Source of the DNA: Candidatus Bathyarchaeota archaeon
Lineage (GTDB): Archaea; Thermoproteota; Bathyarchaeia; Bathyarchaeales; Bathycorpusculaceae
Length of the DNA: 64,000 nucleotides
Assembly (NCBI GenBank): GCA_026014735.1
Contig: JAOZHT010000001.1
Coordinates: 1,074,179 to 1,138,178 of the forward strand
Direction: 5' to 3'
Shown: positions 42,675 through 50,671 of the stretch, piece after piece
Layout of the letters: the number at the start of each line of letters is the position of its first letter
How positions within the stretch are numbered: the first letter of the stretch is position 1
The notes under the pieces: generated by a model
What the model was told of the DNA's origin: nothing
Databases searched by the model: none
The model's input: the letters and a program-made list of their open reading frames with translations, nothing else
Translations under genes and position numbers: made by a program

Positions 42675-43223
42675 TTGTCTGAGGATAAAAAGAAAATGTA
42701 CTACTACGGCGGAAAAGAGAAGCCCGCCGGCGAAGTCAAGAAGAACCATGAAGTTACCCCCTACGTTGTGGGTGACATTCAAAGCGATTTAGACAGGCTG
42801 ATGAACAGGTTCCAGAGGGACTTCGAAGACTTCTGGGATACCTCCTCAAGGTTTGGCCGAGAAATGACACAGAAAGCACGCGCCTCCGTGGTACCCTTCA
42901 CAGGGATGCCCTCGGTGGATCTGGAAGATGAAGGAAAAGATTTCCGTTTAACCGTAGATTTGCCCGGCTTCAAAAAAGAGGACGTGCAGGTGGAAGTCGC
43001 CGACGACGTCGTAACCATAAACGCAAAGCACACCCAACTGGAGAACGAGCAGAAAAAGAATTACGTGCGCCATGAACGTTCAGCGCAGACTTTTTACCGC
43101 AGAATCCAGCTGCCGGAAGCCGTCCGCTCCGATGACTCCAACGCCAAACTAAACGATGGCATACTCGAAATCACCCTGCCCAAAAAGGCGCCTAAAGAAA
43201 CCAAAAAACTCTCGATAACCTAA
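42675..43223 (+). CDS. Hsp20/alpha-crystallin small heat-shock protein
   Basis: 182 residues. N-terminal arm of about 75 residues, then the alpha-crystallin domain: VDLEDEGKDFRLTVDLPGFK, VQVEVADDVVTINAKH, the YVRHERSAQTFYRRIQLPE loop and the ending LNDGILEITLPKK. The C-terminal KKLSIT holds an I/L-x-I-type contact. TTG 42675 is supported by GGTGA 7 bases upstream. An ATP-independent holdase. No heat-shock operator was identified. Confidence 0.93.
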   Translation: MSEDKKKMYYYGGKEKPAGEVKKNHEVTPYVVGDIQSDLDRLMNRFQRDFEDFWDTSSRFGREMTQKARASVVPFTGMPSVDLEDEGKDFRLTVDLPGFKKEDVQVEVADDVVTINAKHTQLENEQKKNYVRHERSAQTFYRRIQLPEAVRSDDSNAKLNDGILEITLPKKAPKETKKLSIT

Positions 43224-43314
43224 GTCTTCTGTTTATTCCAGAAGCCCTTGTTATCTCCATTGGCTTAGGTACCCTACCCATATGAAGAGAAAACAAAAGA
43301 AAAAGGCTGAAGGC

Positions 43315-44439
43315 CTATTCTGCCTCCGCCGACGAATCCACGATCTTCTTGATTTCCTTATTCAGCGAATCAGGCAACCCAAGGATACCCACGTCCATGA
43401 AGCCCCGGATAATCAGTGAAACCGCCTGTTCACGGCTCAGCCGCCGCGTCATCAGATAGGTGATTTCTTTCTCACTGATTTTGCCCACCGCTGCCTCATG
43501 GGTGATCTCCACGCCCTTCTTGGTTGCGATGAGCTCGGGGATGGATTGCATGAAGGATTCGTTATCCATAACTAAGCCCTTGCATTCCAGGTGTCCCTTG
43601 CAGTCGGGGGTGTGTCCCTCTATCATGCCGCGGATAATCATCTTGGAGCCCTCGCGGGTGATGGCGCGGCTCACCATCTCTGCTTTGCTGTCTCTGCCTG
43701 TTAGTACGGCTTTGGAGCCAATGTCAAGGAGGCTGTTTTTGTGGCCATAGAGGATGCTGTTAAAGCTGACGCGGCTGTTTTCGCCCTTGCAGTAGGCAAC
43801 CGGGTACATCTGGGTATCGCGGACTGGCTGCATGCATACATAGTTTGAGATGAAGGTGGCGTTATCGTCGACTTGGGCGGCGCTTCTGGGGCGCACCAGC
43901 GTCTGCTCGCTCCACTGGTGAATCATGGTGAAGTTAAGCATAGCGCTCTTCTTCACGTAGATTTCAGAAATACCCAGATGGGATGCGTTAGGTACGCTTG
44001 AATGCTGCACGCAACTGGTTATTATGTGGGCTTTGGAGTCTTCCTCGGCGATGATGATGTTGTGGACGCGCTGCTCGAGGTTGCGTTGGGTAATCAAAAG
44101 GCAACTCTGCAGTGGAAAAGCGATTTCTGCGCCCTTCATTATCCGCATGAAGTAGCCGCCGCTGTAGTCCTCCGCCACCCTCTTGGTGTATTCATCCTTG
44201 TTTTTGTCAACTAGTTTCCAGCGGTACTCCTCCAGCCAAGGATACTTTTTAAGCGCGTCTTTGATGTCCATGAGTTCAAGTTTGCCCTCGTAGAGCTCGT
44301 TAATTTTGGAGGCCACGGTCTGCTGGTTTAGGTGGACAAAGGTTCCTGAACGGTTCTTCTCCGAGGTTTCAAGCCCGGCTCTTTGGGCTTCTTGGAGGAT
44401 TGCATGGGGAATCTTGGTTAAGTCGCTTTCATTTTGCAT
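43315..44439 (-). CDS. sufB: SufB/SufD-family Fe-S cluster assembly scaffold
   Basis: About 374 residues. Right-handed beta-helix core with the family blocks ENSRVSFNSILYGHKNSLLD and HTPDCKGHLECKGLVMDN and the closing EAAVGKISEKEITYLMTRRL. It pairs with SufC immediately upstream. ATG 44439 is selected since GAGGG is about 9 bases ahead; it overlaps the sufC end by 11 bases. No SufD, SufS or SufU is next to it, so this is the minimal SufBC type common in anaerobic archaea. Confidence 0.9.
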   Translation of the reverse strand: MQNESDLTKIPHAILQEAQRAGLETSEKNRSGTFVHLNQQTVASKINELYEGKLELMDIKDALKKYPWLEEYRWKLVDKNKDEYTKRVAEDYSGGYFMRIMKGAEIAFPLQSCLLITQRNLEQRVHNIIIAEEDSKAHIITSCVQHSSVPNASHLGISEIYVKKSAMLNFTMIHQWSEQTLVRPRSAAQVDDNATFISNYVCMQPVRDTQMYPVAYCKGENSRVSFNSILYGHKNSLLDIGSKAVLTGRDSKAEMVSRAITREGSKMIIRGMIEGHTPDCKGHLECKGLVMDNESFMQSIPELIATKKGVEITHEAAVGKISEKEITYLMTRRLSREQAVSLIIRGFMDVGILGLPDSLNKEIKKIVDSSAEAE

Positions 44440-45190
44440 TTTTCCAGCCCTCACTTGTTCTTATCCTGCATGCTACGCATTCCTCATAGCCCATCTCTTT
44501 GATGTCGTTGTAGATGCGCATGGGATCCTTGAAGCAGTGGAATTGCCCCCTCAAAAGGATGCAGCCGTAGGATGCTTTGATGTACTCTAAAATGTCGCCT
44601 TTATGCGTGATTATCAACGCCGAGGCACCTGAGCCTTCAACGTACTTTTGGATTTCAGTAGCTATCATCCGAAGACTCTCCACATCCACCCCTGAATCAG
44701 GCTCATCGAGCAGAAGCAACTTAGGTTTTAGAAAGATAAGCTGCAGTATCTCGGAGCGTTTGCGTTCGCCGCCGCTGAAACCCATGTTGACGTCGCGGCT
44801 AAGGAAGTTGGTTAGGCGGAACGCTTCTATCTGCGCCTTCTCCTCTGCACTGAACTCATCAGAGGCGGTTTTGCCCAAACAGAGCTTCAAGAGGTCGCCC
44901 AGCTTGACACCGGTGATTTCAGGCGGATTCTGGAAGCTCACGATAATGCCCAGCTTGGCGCGTTCGTCAACGCCTTTTTCGGTGATGTCTTGGCCGTTGA
45001 AGAAAATCCTTCCTGAGGCTACTTCGTAGCCCGGTAAACCCATCAGGGTGCTGATAAGGGTGGTTTTTCCTGAGCCGTTGGGGCCGAAGAGGATGTGGCT
45101 GGCGGCTTCTTTGAGGTTGAAGTTGAGGTCGTTTAGAATCAGTTTGCCTTCAACCTTCACGGATAAGTTTTTGACTTCAAGCATATCCAT
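44429..45190 (-). CDS. sufC: SufC Fe-S assembly ATPase
   Basis: 253 residues, ABC-class ATPase. Walker A GPNGSGKTTL, signature FSGGERKRSEILQL, Walker B LLLLDEPDSGVD and switch His in IITHKGDIL. The signature and the DSGVD D-loop are SufC-specific. First gene of the sufCB pair. Confidence 0.95.
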   Translation of the reverse strand: MDMLEVKNLSVKVEGKLILNDLNFNLKEAASHILFGPNGSGKTTLISTLMGLPGYEVASGRIFFNGQDITEKGVDERAKLGIIVSFQNPPEITGVKLGDLLKLCLGKTASDEFSAEEKAQIEAFRLTNFLSRDVNMGFSGGERKRSEILQLIFLKPKLLLLDEPDSGVDVESLRMIATEIQKYVEGSGASALIITHKGDILEYIKASYGCILLRGQFHCFKDPMRIYNDIKEMGYEECVACRIRTSEGWKNAK

Positions 45191-45295
45191 AAGTGGTCAA
45201 CGAGCAAATAAAGTGGATCAGAGAAAATAAGCTTACCGCTACGCAGCAATCACTTTCCTCTCCAAAAAGACATGCATGAGGGGCGACCGAGGCAG

Positions 45296-45304
45296 TTTTA
45301 TAGG
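45296..45304 (+). promoter_or_regulatory. TATA box of the DUF1697 gene
   Basis: TTTTATAGG lies about 26 bases before ATG 45326, which indicates a leaderless mRNA and supports that start. Confidence 0.55.
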
Positions 45305-45325
45305 TCATTTAGCCTTAACTTGTCT

Positions 45326-45859
45326 ATGACTCGCTACGTCGCTTTTCTACGGGGAATCAACGTCGGCGGACACACCGTTAAGAAGGAAACGCTGCAGAAA
45401 ATCTATGAATCATTAGGGTACCAGGACGTTTCCGTCTACAGGCAAAGCGGCAACGTAATCTTCCAAACCCCAAAAGAAAACACCCAAGAAATCAAAACCC
45501 AAGCCCAAAGCGCCCTCAAAGCCACTTTAGGCTATGATGTAGCGGTTCTCTTACGAACATTACCGCAGCTAAAAGCCATAATAGACTCCAACCCCTTCTA
45601 TGGCCAAGGTTGCGAAGGCACAAGGTTTCTGGTAACTTTCCTGCCTGCTGCCCCGGATGCTTTTCCGCTGCTGTTGCCTTATACAATTCCCAAGTCTACC
45701 GCAGAAATAATCGGGGCCAACTCCGCTGAGGTTTTCAGTGTCACACATGGCGGCGGCGAAGGAGCGTTGCCTAATCCTTTCTTGGAGAAAGTCCTCAAAG
45801 TTAAGGCGACAACCAGAAACCTGAATGTAATAAAGGAAATAGCCAAACGCTTCAGTTAG
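45326..45859 (+). CDS. DUF1697 family protein
   Basis: 177 residues. The family opening TRYVAFLRGINVGGHTVKK is intact, followed by YRQSGNVIFQTP, AVLLRTLPQLKAIIDSNPF and the ending TTRNLNVIKEIA. The biochemical function of the family is unknown. The frame extends 18 codons upstream, but the TATA box 26 bases before ATG 45326 rules that out. Common in bacteria and patchy in archaea. Confidence 0.9.
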   Translation: MTRYVAFLRGINVGGHTVKKETLQKIYESLGYQDVSVYRQSGNVIFQTPKENTQEIKTQAQSALKATLGYDVAVLLRTLPQLKAIIDSNPFYGQGCEGTRFLVTFLPAAPDAFPLLLPYTIPKSTAEIIGANSAEVFSVTHGGGEGALPNPFLEKVLKVKATTRNLNVIKEIAKRFS

Positions 45860-46414
45860 TAAAAGGATATGCAGGCCGAGTCTAAGCCTTTTGTTGGCCG
45901 GTCCATTAAGGCTTGTTTTTCTCGCTTGGGGGTCTTTCACCGTTTTGACCCTCTTGCTCAAGCCTTACTGCAACATGCTGTTTCAGCCCATCGAGGCAGA
46001 GTCTTTGTCACGTATCGATTTTTCGCTGTTTTAATCGATGCGCTCTTTGCCTTGATGCATCGCCTTTCAAAGCGTACTTCTCGGCCTGCAATATACAATA
46101 TGTCAGTGGCGAAATATACACGTTTTGTGCAGATAACAGGCAATTTATGGACAGATTTGGGGTGTGTTTTAAGTTTTAAAGACATCCGAGGGGGTTATGG
46201 GGGCAATATTCTCCGAGGGGCCAATCACCCATTTTCCGTTTTTGACATAAACAAAGCAATTTGACATGAACAGCGCAATTTGACATAAAAACGTCAAGTC
46301 TGCACCGTCAAATCCCACCCATCGACCTCGTCAGGAATTTTGTGAGTCTACAGATTCTTGCTTGAGAGCTACATAGGAACCTGTTTTTATCAGCAAACCC
46401 AAACTTGGTTTTGT
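45860..46414. other. 555-base gap between convergent gene ends, with tandem repeats
   Basis: No credible protein gene. Frames at 45869-46264 and 45569-45961 lack ribosome sites and look random. A tandem of three 19-bp repeats (46241-46297) is the only clear structure. Because it lies between two gene ends (DUF1697 and PRC-barrel), it is not a promoter of either. Confidence 0.5.
46241..46297. repeat. Three tandem 19-bp iteron-like repeats
   Basis: Units start at 46241, 46260 and 46279 with no gaps. Each begins TTTGACATRAA; units 1 and 2 end GCAA and unit 3 ends GTCAA, making an inverted TTGAC/GTCAA pair. A further GTCAAA lies at about 46307-46312. Identity between units 1 and 2 is 16 of 19. 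Confidence 0.75.
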
Positions 46415-46702
46415 TTAGGGTTTGTATTCGATTATTTCTACGCTTTCGCCGAGTTCTTTGAGGGGCGGAGCCATGGTTACTACGTCGCCGACTGCTTGAA
46501 TCATCTTTGTGGGTATGGTGACAGTGGAGCTTCTAAATCGCTTCTTGAACCCAAGTTCGGTTGCGGCGTTATCGGTTAGTTTAACTTGGAGCTGTGGCAC
46601 CTGCCATGTTTTGACGTCTAAGCTTGCGCCTTTAATTTCCCCGATTATAAAACCGCCTGTTCCAATAACCTGTTTGCCTAAAAGTTCACTAAAACTAATC
46701 AA
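46415..46702 (-). CDS. PRC-barrel domain protein
   Basis: About 95 residues. Beta-barrel with LLGKQVIGTGGFIIGEIKGA and the second half TVTIPTKMIQAVGDVVTM. In archaea, stand-alone PRC-barrels occur near photosynthesis-unrelated RNA-processing or cell-division genes; none is adjacent here. TTG 46702 is supported by GGTGA 5 bases upstream; the longer frame to 46780 has a basic leader with no site. Confidence 0.75.
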   Translation of the reverse strand: MISFSELLGKQVIGTGGFIIGEIKGASLDVKTWQVPQLQVKLTDNAATELGFKKRFRSSTVTIPTKMIQAVGDVVTMAPPLKELGESVEIIEYKP

Positions 46703-46847
46703 AACATTCACCACTAACCGTCTAGTAAACGGTTTTTTTAAGGTTTTCGGGGCATATCTGCTCTGCTCGGAGCTAACCATTCATTAGGGTCGCTGGCAAA
46801 AACTTGAAATAGCCTTATGCCGCTGCAAAGAGAGCGCAGGGTTAAAT

Positions 46848-47282
46848 GTGGGCTTAGACGAACTAATTCTTCGCCTAATGATAATCACGCTGGCAGCGTT
46901 AGCTGTCTTTTTAGTTTACAAATACAGGCGTTCCCCCGAAAAATTTTAATCCGGCTGGTCGCCGCCAACATCGCCTTGGACGTGGTCGCCATGGTGATTT
47001 GGCTGTTTCCCGAAACCCACTGGAGCGTCTACCAGCTGGGCTACGTGGCTGCCATCGTCGAGGATCGTCGAGGCGGGAATTGCCGCCGCAGTCTTCGCAG
47101 TTGCCCTCTATGGGTTAAGAGCGCAAAAAACGTGGGCGCCAAAACTCACCATCGCCACAACCATTGTGCAGCGGATTTTTGCCACCTACATCTTCTTCCC
47201 AAGCACCGCCCTCATCTTAACGCTGGTCTGGAGCTTAACAATCATCGCCTTCGGCTACTTGACAATTAAAACCCAAAACTGA
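46848..47282 (+). pseudogene. Broken gene for a small four-helix membrane protein
   Basis: Three reading frames join into one plausible protein. From GTG 46848 (AGGGT upstream) a first helix is read (LMIITLAALAVFLVYKYRR), then a stop at 46947. One base missing in the CCCCC/AAAAA tract at about 46933-46943 would continue into LIRLVAANIALDVVAMVIWL. Then a 10-bp tandem duplication of ATCGTCGAGG (about 47054-47073) shifts frame again; without it the protein runs on through AAAVFAVALYGLRAQ and LILTLVWSLTIIAFGYLTI to TGA 47280-47282. Family unknown. Confidence 0.75.
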
Positions 47283-47297
47283 GGTATCTGGGATGCT

Positions 47298-47723
47298 TTA
47301 CCAGGCGGCGCTTGTTCCGCGTACCTCAAAATGCTCATCTTGCGCATTATGGGTAAAGGTCATCTCCACGGTTGTATAGGTGCCATCGTTGGTTACGGTG
47401 TAGCGGTCAGGGTTCTGCACGTAGTATTTCCAGGCTAAGGTGATGTTGCCGTCTAGCAGGCTGTTGGGGAAGGTGATTTTGAAGAAGACACTTTGGGTTG
47501 CTGAGCCTATGAAGTCGACAGAAATGTGTTTGAGGTCAGATTGGGACAGCGAAACCTTTGGGGCAGCATTCCAGTTGGTTTCAACATCTACGTTGTAGGT
47601 TTGCTCCTTGAGCTTAAGGGGGTAAGTGTATGTTTTGGCTGCGAATTCATACCACAAAGCCCCCGCGGTCGACGCTAAAACAACCGCTAGCACAAGTATA
47701 CCCGCCACAGTTTTTCTCTTCAT
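47298..47723 (-). CDS. Membrane-anchored extracellular protein, unknown
   Basis: 141 residues from ATG 47723 (GGGGG just ahead). A short basic start and one helix (TVAGILVLAVVLASTAGALWY), then a beta-rich domain facing out with KLKEQTYNVDVETNWNAAP and VEMTFTHNAQDEHFEV. No cysteines. It is convergent with the pseudogene. Not recognised. Confidence 0.65.
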   Translation of the reverse strand: MKRKTVAGILVLAVVLASTAGALWYEFAAKTYTYPLKLKEQTYNVDVETNWNAAPKVSLSQSDLKHISVDFIGSATQSVFFKITFPNSLLDGNITLAWKYYVQNPDRYTVTNDGTYTTVEMTFTHNAQDEHFEVRGTSAAW

Positions 47724-47808
47724 AATCCCCCATACTGCTAAACCTGACACACCTAATAGCGTTTACTAAAAGCGCACCCCAGCAAAACCGCCCAAAGCAA
47801 AGCAGGGG

Positions 47809-48054
47809 TTATGGGCAACTGCAGCTGTCGGCGTTGAGGTATTTTTTATGCCATTTGAAGTTCTCGCAGCCCTCTTTGGATTCGCATTTCATGCAGGGGT
47901 CCTCTTGGGTGGCTTGGTTTATCATGTCGATGAGGTATTTTTCGAATTGGGGGGCGAGGTTTAACTGTTTAACTTTTTTCTCGAATTCGCCGGTCAAAGC
48001 GCTGAGTCTCCTGACTGATTCTATGCATTGGCAGGTTATTAAGACCCCGCCCAC
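47809..48054 (-). CDS. Cys-rich hypothetical protein
   Basis: 81 residues. Seven of the eight cysteines lie in two clusters: TCQC near the start and CMKCESKEGC then SCSC at the end, a layout that could bind zinc or a cluster. The middle is helical (ALTGEFEKKVKQLNLAPQFE). GTG 48054 has no clear ribosome site, so the real start may be further in. Function unknown. Confidence 0.5.
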   Translation of the reverse strand: MGGVLITCQCIESVRRLSALTGEFEKKVKQLNLAPQFEKYLIDMINQATQEDPCMKCESKEGCENFKWHKKYLNADSCSCP

Positions 48055-48172
48055 GCCACTGGGAAAAGCGCCGAGTCAAGTTCCACAAGTTAAACCTAAG
48101 TCTACCGTGAGCAAGCATAAGCTAAAAAGGAAAGCGCTAATAAGGTTATCAAAAAGCTTATCTTTCAAGCGA

Positions 48173-48180
48173 TTGTATAG
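48173..48180 (+). promoter_or_regulatory. TATA box of the DUF996 gene
   Basis: TTGTATAG is centred about 24 bases before GTG 48201, fitting a leaderless mRNA. Confidence 0.45.
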
Positions 48181-48200
48181 CATACGCGGGGTGTTTAGGC

Positions 48201-48998
48201 GTGTCGCTTGAATCAGGCAAAAAACTTGGGTTTACCGCAAGCATTCTCAACATAGTTGTTCCTCCAATAATGGTTGTTGCCGTCGTTGTATTCTTCACCT
48301 CATTATTCAGTTCATTCTTAACTTCCATATTTGGGGGAGCACCGTCTGCACCGACAAGCTTTGCCCTCATAACTGCCTTTTTAGGACTCGCGATTGTTGC
48401 TGGCATCTTAGCCCTTGCAGCCTACATACTATTCCTCATAGCTATGCATCGCCTATCAAAATATTACAATGAACCCGTCATCTTCAAGAATATTCTTCGA
48501 GCTCTCATTATCCAAATCATTTTCGTAGTGGTTGCAGTGGCGGTTGTAGTTGCTTTTTCCGCAATTTCGTCAGTCAGCATAGCTTCTGCATCCACCACCG
48601 CTGTTCGCTCTTTCATATTGAGCCTGCTGGGGATTTACGCAGTTATACTGCTAGTAAGCTTCGCCTTATCTATTTACTACGGGTTACTCTACAAACGCTC
48701 CTTTGACCGGTTGGCAGAGAAGTCGGGAGTAGAGGACTTCAGAACCACCGGGCTGCTCTACTTAATCGGGTCAGTGCTCGCAATCATTGGCATCGGAGGC
48801 TTAATCGTCTGGATTGCATGGATCTTTGCAGCCCTAGGATACCGCAAGCTTGCACCGGCATCACCCGCGCCGGCGCCGTTTACTTATTCAACCTACCCAG
48901 CGCCCCTCAATGAGCAAAGCAAACGTTGTTCTGTGTGTGGCGCAGAGAACAGCCCCGACTCAGCCTATTGCCGATCCTGTGGCAGGCAAATCCAGTAG
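48201..48998 (+). CDS. DUF996 membrane protein with C-terminal zinc ribbon
   Basis: 265 residues. The N terminus (SLESGKKLGFTASILNIV) and helices fit the archaeal DUF996 family; about five to six helices reach residue 215. After a Pro-rich linker (APASPAPAPFTYSTYPAP) comes a ribbon CSVCGAENSPDSAYCRSCGRQ of the 'zinc-ribbon with GAENS' type. Function unknown. Lone gene behind a TATA box. Confidence 0.82.
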   Translation: MSLESGKKLGFTASILNIVVPPIMVVAVVVFFTSLFSSFLTSIFGGAPSAPTSFALITAFLGLAIVAGILALAAYILFLIAMHRLSKYYNEPVIFKNILRALIIQIIFVVVAVAVVVAFSAISSVSIASASTTAVRSFILSLLGIYAVILLVSFALSIYYGLLYKRSFDRLAEKSGVEDFRTTGLLYLIGSVLAIIGIGGLIVWIAWIFAALGYRKLAPASPAPAPFTYSTYPAPLNEQSKRCSVCGAENSPDSAYCRSCGRQIQ

Positions 48999-49101
48999 GC
49001 GCCAATCTGGTCGTCTGACCAGCGGCTTACCAGATGCTTCTTTGATAAAAAATCTTATATCTGAGGGATTGCCTCTTTGATTTTGTAAGTTGTGATATTT
49101 T

Positions 49102-50082
49102 ATGGCTGTTAAAGTAACTACAGAGTATATAGACCTGCTTAACCGCGCAGTCGAACGTGAATTAGCCGTGTCCGTCCAGTATATTCTTCAGCATGGAAAA
49201 ATGGAGAAGCTTATCCGCAAAACCATTCCTGAAAACATCCTTTTGGACAAAACAACCTATGACGCCGTCGGCAAATTCCTCCGAGACATCGCCATCCAAG
49301 AGATGAAGCACGCAGCAAACATTATGGAGCGCATCTACTACCTCGGCGGGCAAGCAACAACCAAAGCCGGCAAGCCAGTCATCGGCAACAGCATCAGCGA
49401 ATTCGCCAAGCTTGGCGTAAAAGCCGAGGAGGAAGCCATGGCGCTCTACCGAGAAATCATCGTTGCCTCCGGGCAAATCGGCGACTGGAAAACCCGTGAA
49501 CTCTTCGAGAAAATCTACGAGGAAGAAGAAGCGCACCTCTTCAAATTCCAAGAGTACACGGGCTTCCAAGACGAAAAAGACGAGCCAAGCAAAGTGGCGC
49601 TGCCGGAGTGGCGAAAAATCTACACCGATGACTACTTTGCGTTGCTCAACAAAGCGGTCTCAGCGGAAATCACCGGTATCGTACAGTACACTAACCAGCA
49701 TGAGAAAGCCGCGTTTCTGCAGCTTCGCAAGAAAGACACCGCATTGGAGGCAGTGACGGAAACCAACAAAGCAGATGTGGTCAGCAAACTCCTCAAGTCC
49801 GTCTTCATGCAGGAGATGGATCATCTTGAAAAAATCAGCGAACGCATCTACCTCCTTGAGGGTGAAGCCGCAGCTAAACCGGATCCGTTGCCAGTGGTCG
49901 GCGAAACCTCTCAGGATTTCTTGGCGTTGGATCATAAGCTGGAAAGCGACACCATCGCGCTCTACCGCAAAATAATCGCTAAAGCACTTGAACTCGGCGA
50001 CACCACCACAAGACGCATGTTCGAAGACATCATTATCCAAGAAGAGGAGCACTTCTGGACATTCGACGACTACGTAAAATAG
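49102..50082 (+). CDS. Tandem ferritin-like diiron protein
   Basis: 326 residues: two ferritin-like four-helix domains fused head to tail, about 1-165 and 170-326. Each has the helix-1 Glu (ERELAVSVQYILQH; SAEITGIVQYTNQH), the helix-2 E-x-x-H pair (IQEMKHAANIMER; MQEMDHLEKISER), a helix-3 Glu, and the helix-4 ExxH (EEEEAHLFKF; IQEEEHFWTF). Thus both diiron sites seem complete. Bacterioferritin/Dps-like iron storage or peroxide removal is likely. GTGAT lies 6 bases before ATG 49102. Confidence 0.85.
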   Translation: MAVKVTTEYIDLLNRAVERELAVSVQYILQHGKMEKLIRKTIPENILLDKTTYDAVGKFLRDIAIQEMKHAANIMERIYYLGGQATTKAGKPVIGNSISEFAKLGVKAEEEAMALYREIIVASGQIGDWKTRELFEKIYEEEEAHLFKFQEYTGFQDEKDEPSKVALPEWRKIYTDDYFALLNKAVSAEITGIVQYTNQHEKAAFLQLRKKDTALEAVTETNKADVVSKLLKSVFMQEMDHLEKISERIYLLEGEAAAKPDPLPVVGETSQDFLALDHKLESDTIALYRKIIAKALELGDTTTRRMFEDIIIQEEEHFWTFDDYVK

Positions 50083-50128
50083 TCCTTCCCCTCTTCTTTT
50101 TGTTTTTTCCTTGCCACTTTATGCCCGT

Positions 50129-50656
50129 TTAGGTTTTTTGTAAGCCGATGTTTTTAACCAGCTTTTCCAGGTCCTGATCGCTCATCCATTCCGTTTTAAG
50201 GTAAGCCCTGATCTGTTTCTCGCCCATTCCCAGCCGCTTTGCCTCCTCAACGGTGTAGCGGTAGGCCTCGATTTCGGTTGGGCGGTCAACGTAGCTGTAG
50301 TGGGGGTCGAAGAGTTCTCGGCCATCCATGAATTGCTTCACGTGGCAGAGTTCATGAATTAAGTCCAGGTAAATGTGTTTTCTGTCGCCGCTGTCAAGGT
50401 AGCCTTTGCTTATGACGATGTGCCCGTCTTCCCCATCCACGTACATGTAGCCTTTAAGCCAGCTTAACTCAACTTTAAGGTGACCCAGCACCTGCGTGGT
50501 TTTCTCTCCGAAGATAGCCTTAACCGATGCCACCTCATCGAAGCCCTTGAAGTAGTCGAGAAAAACCGCTTTTTGGCTGCCGATACTCAGCGGGTTAATT
50601 GGCAACCTGCGAAAAACACGCATCATACGCAAGAGTAAGCGGTCAAGACCAGACAA
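50129..50656 (-). CDS. HExxH putative metalloprotease
   Basis: 175 residues. The zinc motif is LIHELCHVKQ, followed 21 residues later by RPTEIEAYRY, whose Glu suits a third ligand (gluzincin-like, similar to SprT/minigluzincin or ImmA-type). No signal peptide. TTG 50656 has GGAG 9 bases upstream. It follows the unknown 452-residue gene by 15 bases, so the protease may act on, or with, that protein. Confidence 0.7.
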   Translation of the reverse strand: MSGLDRLLLRMMRVFRRLPINPLSIGSQKAVFLDYFKGFDEVASVKAIFGEKTTQVLGHLKVELSWLKGYMYVDGEDGHIVISKGYLDSGDRKHIYLDLIHELCHVKQFMDGRELFDPHYSYVDRPTEIEAYRYTVEEAKRLGMGEKQIRAYLKTEWMSDQDLEKLVKNIGLQKT

Positions 50657-50671
50657 GGCAGGCTGCTCCTA

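Noticed and set aside
45869..46264. 131-codon frame in the gap after DUF1697
   Set aside because: No ribosome site, no family pattern, and it runs into the tandem repeats.
46241..46297. CRISPR array
   Set aside because: Repeats abut with no spacers and there are only three; no cas genes are in the window.
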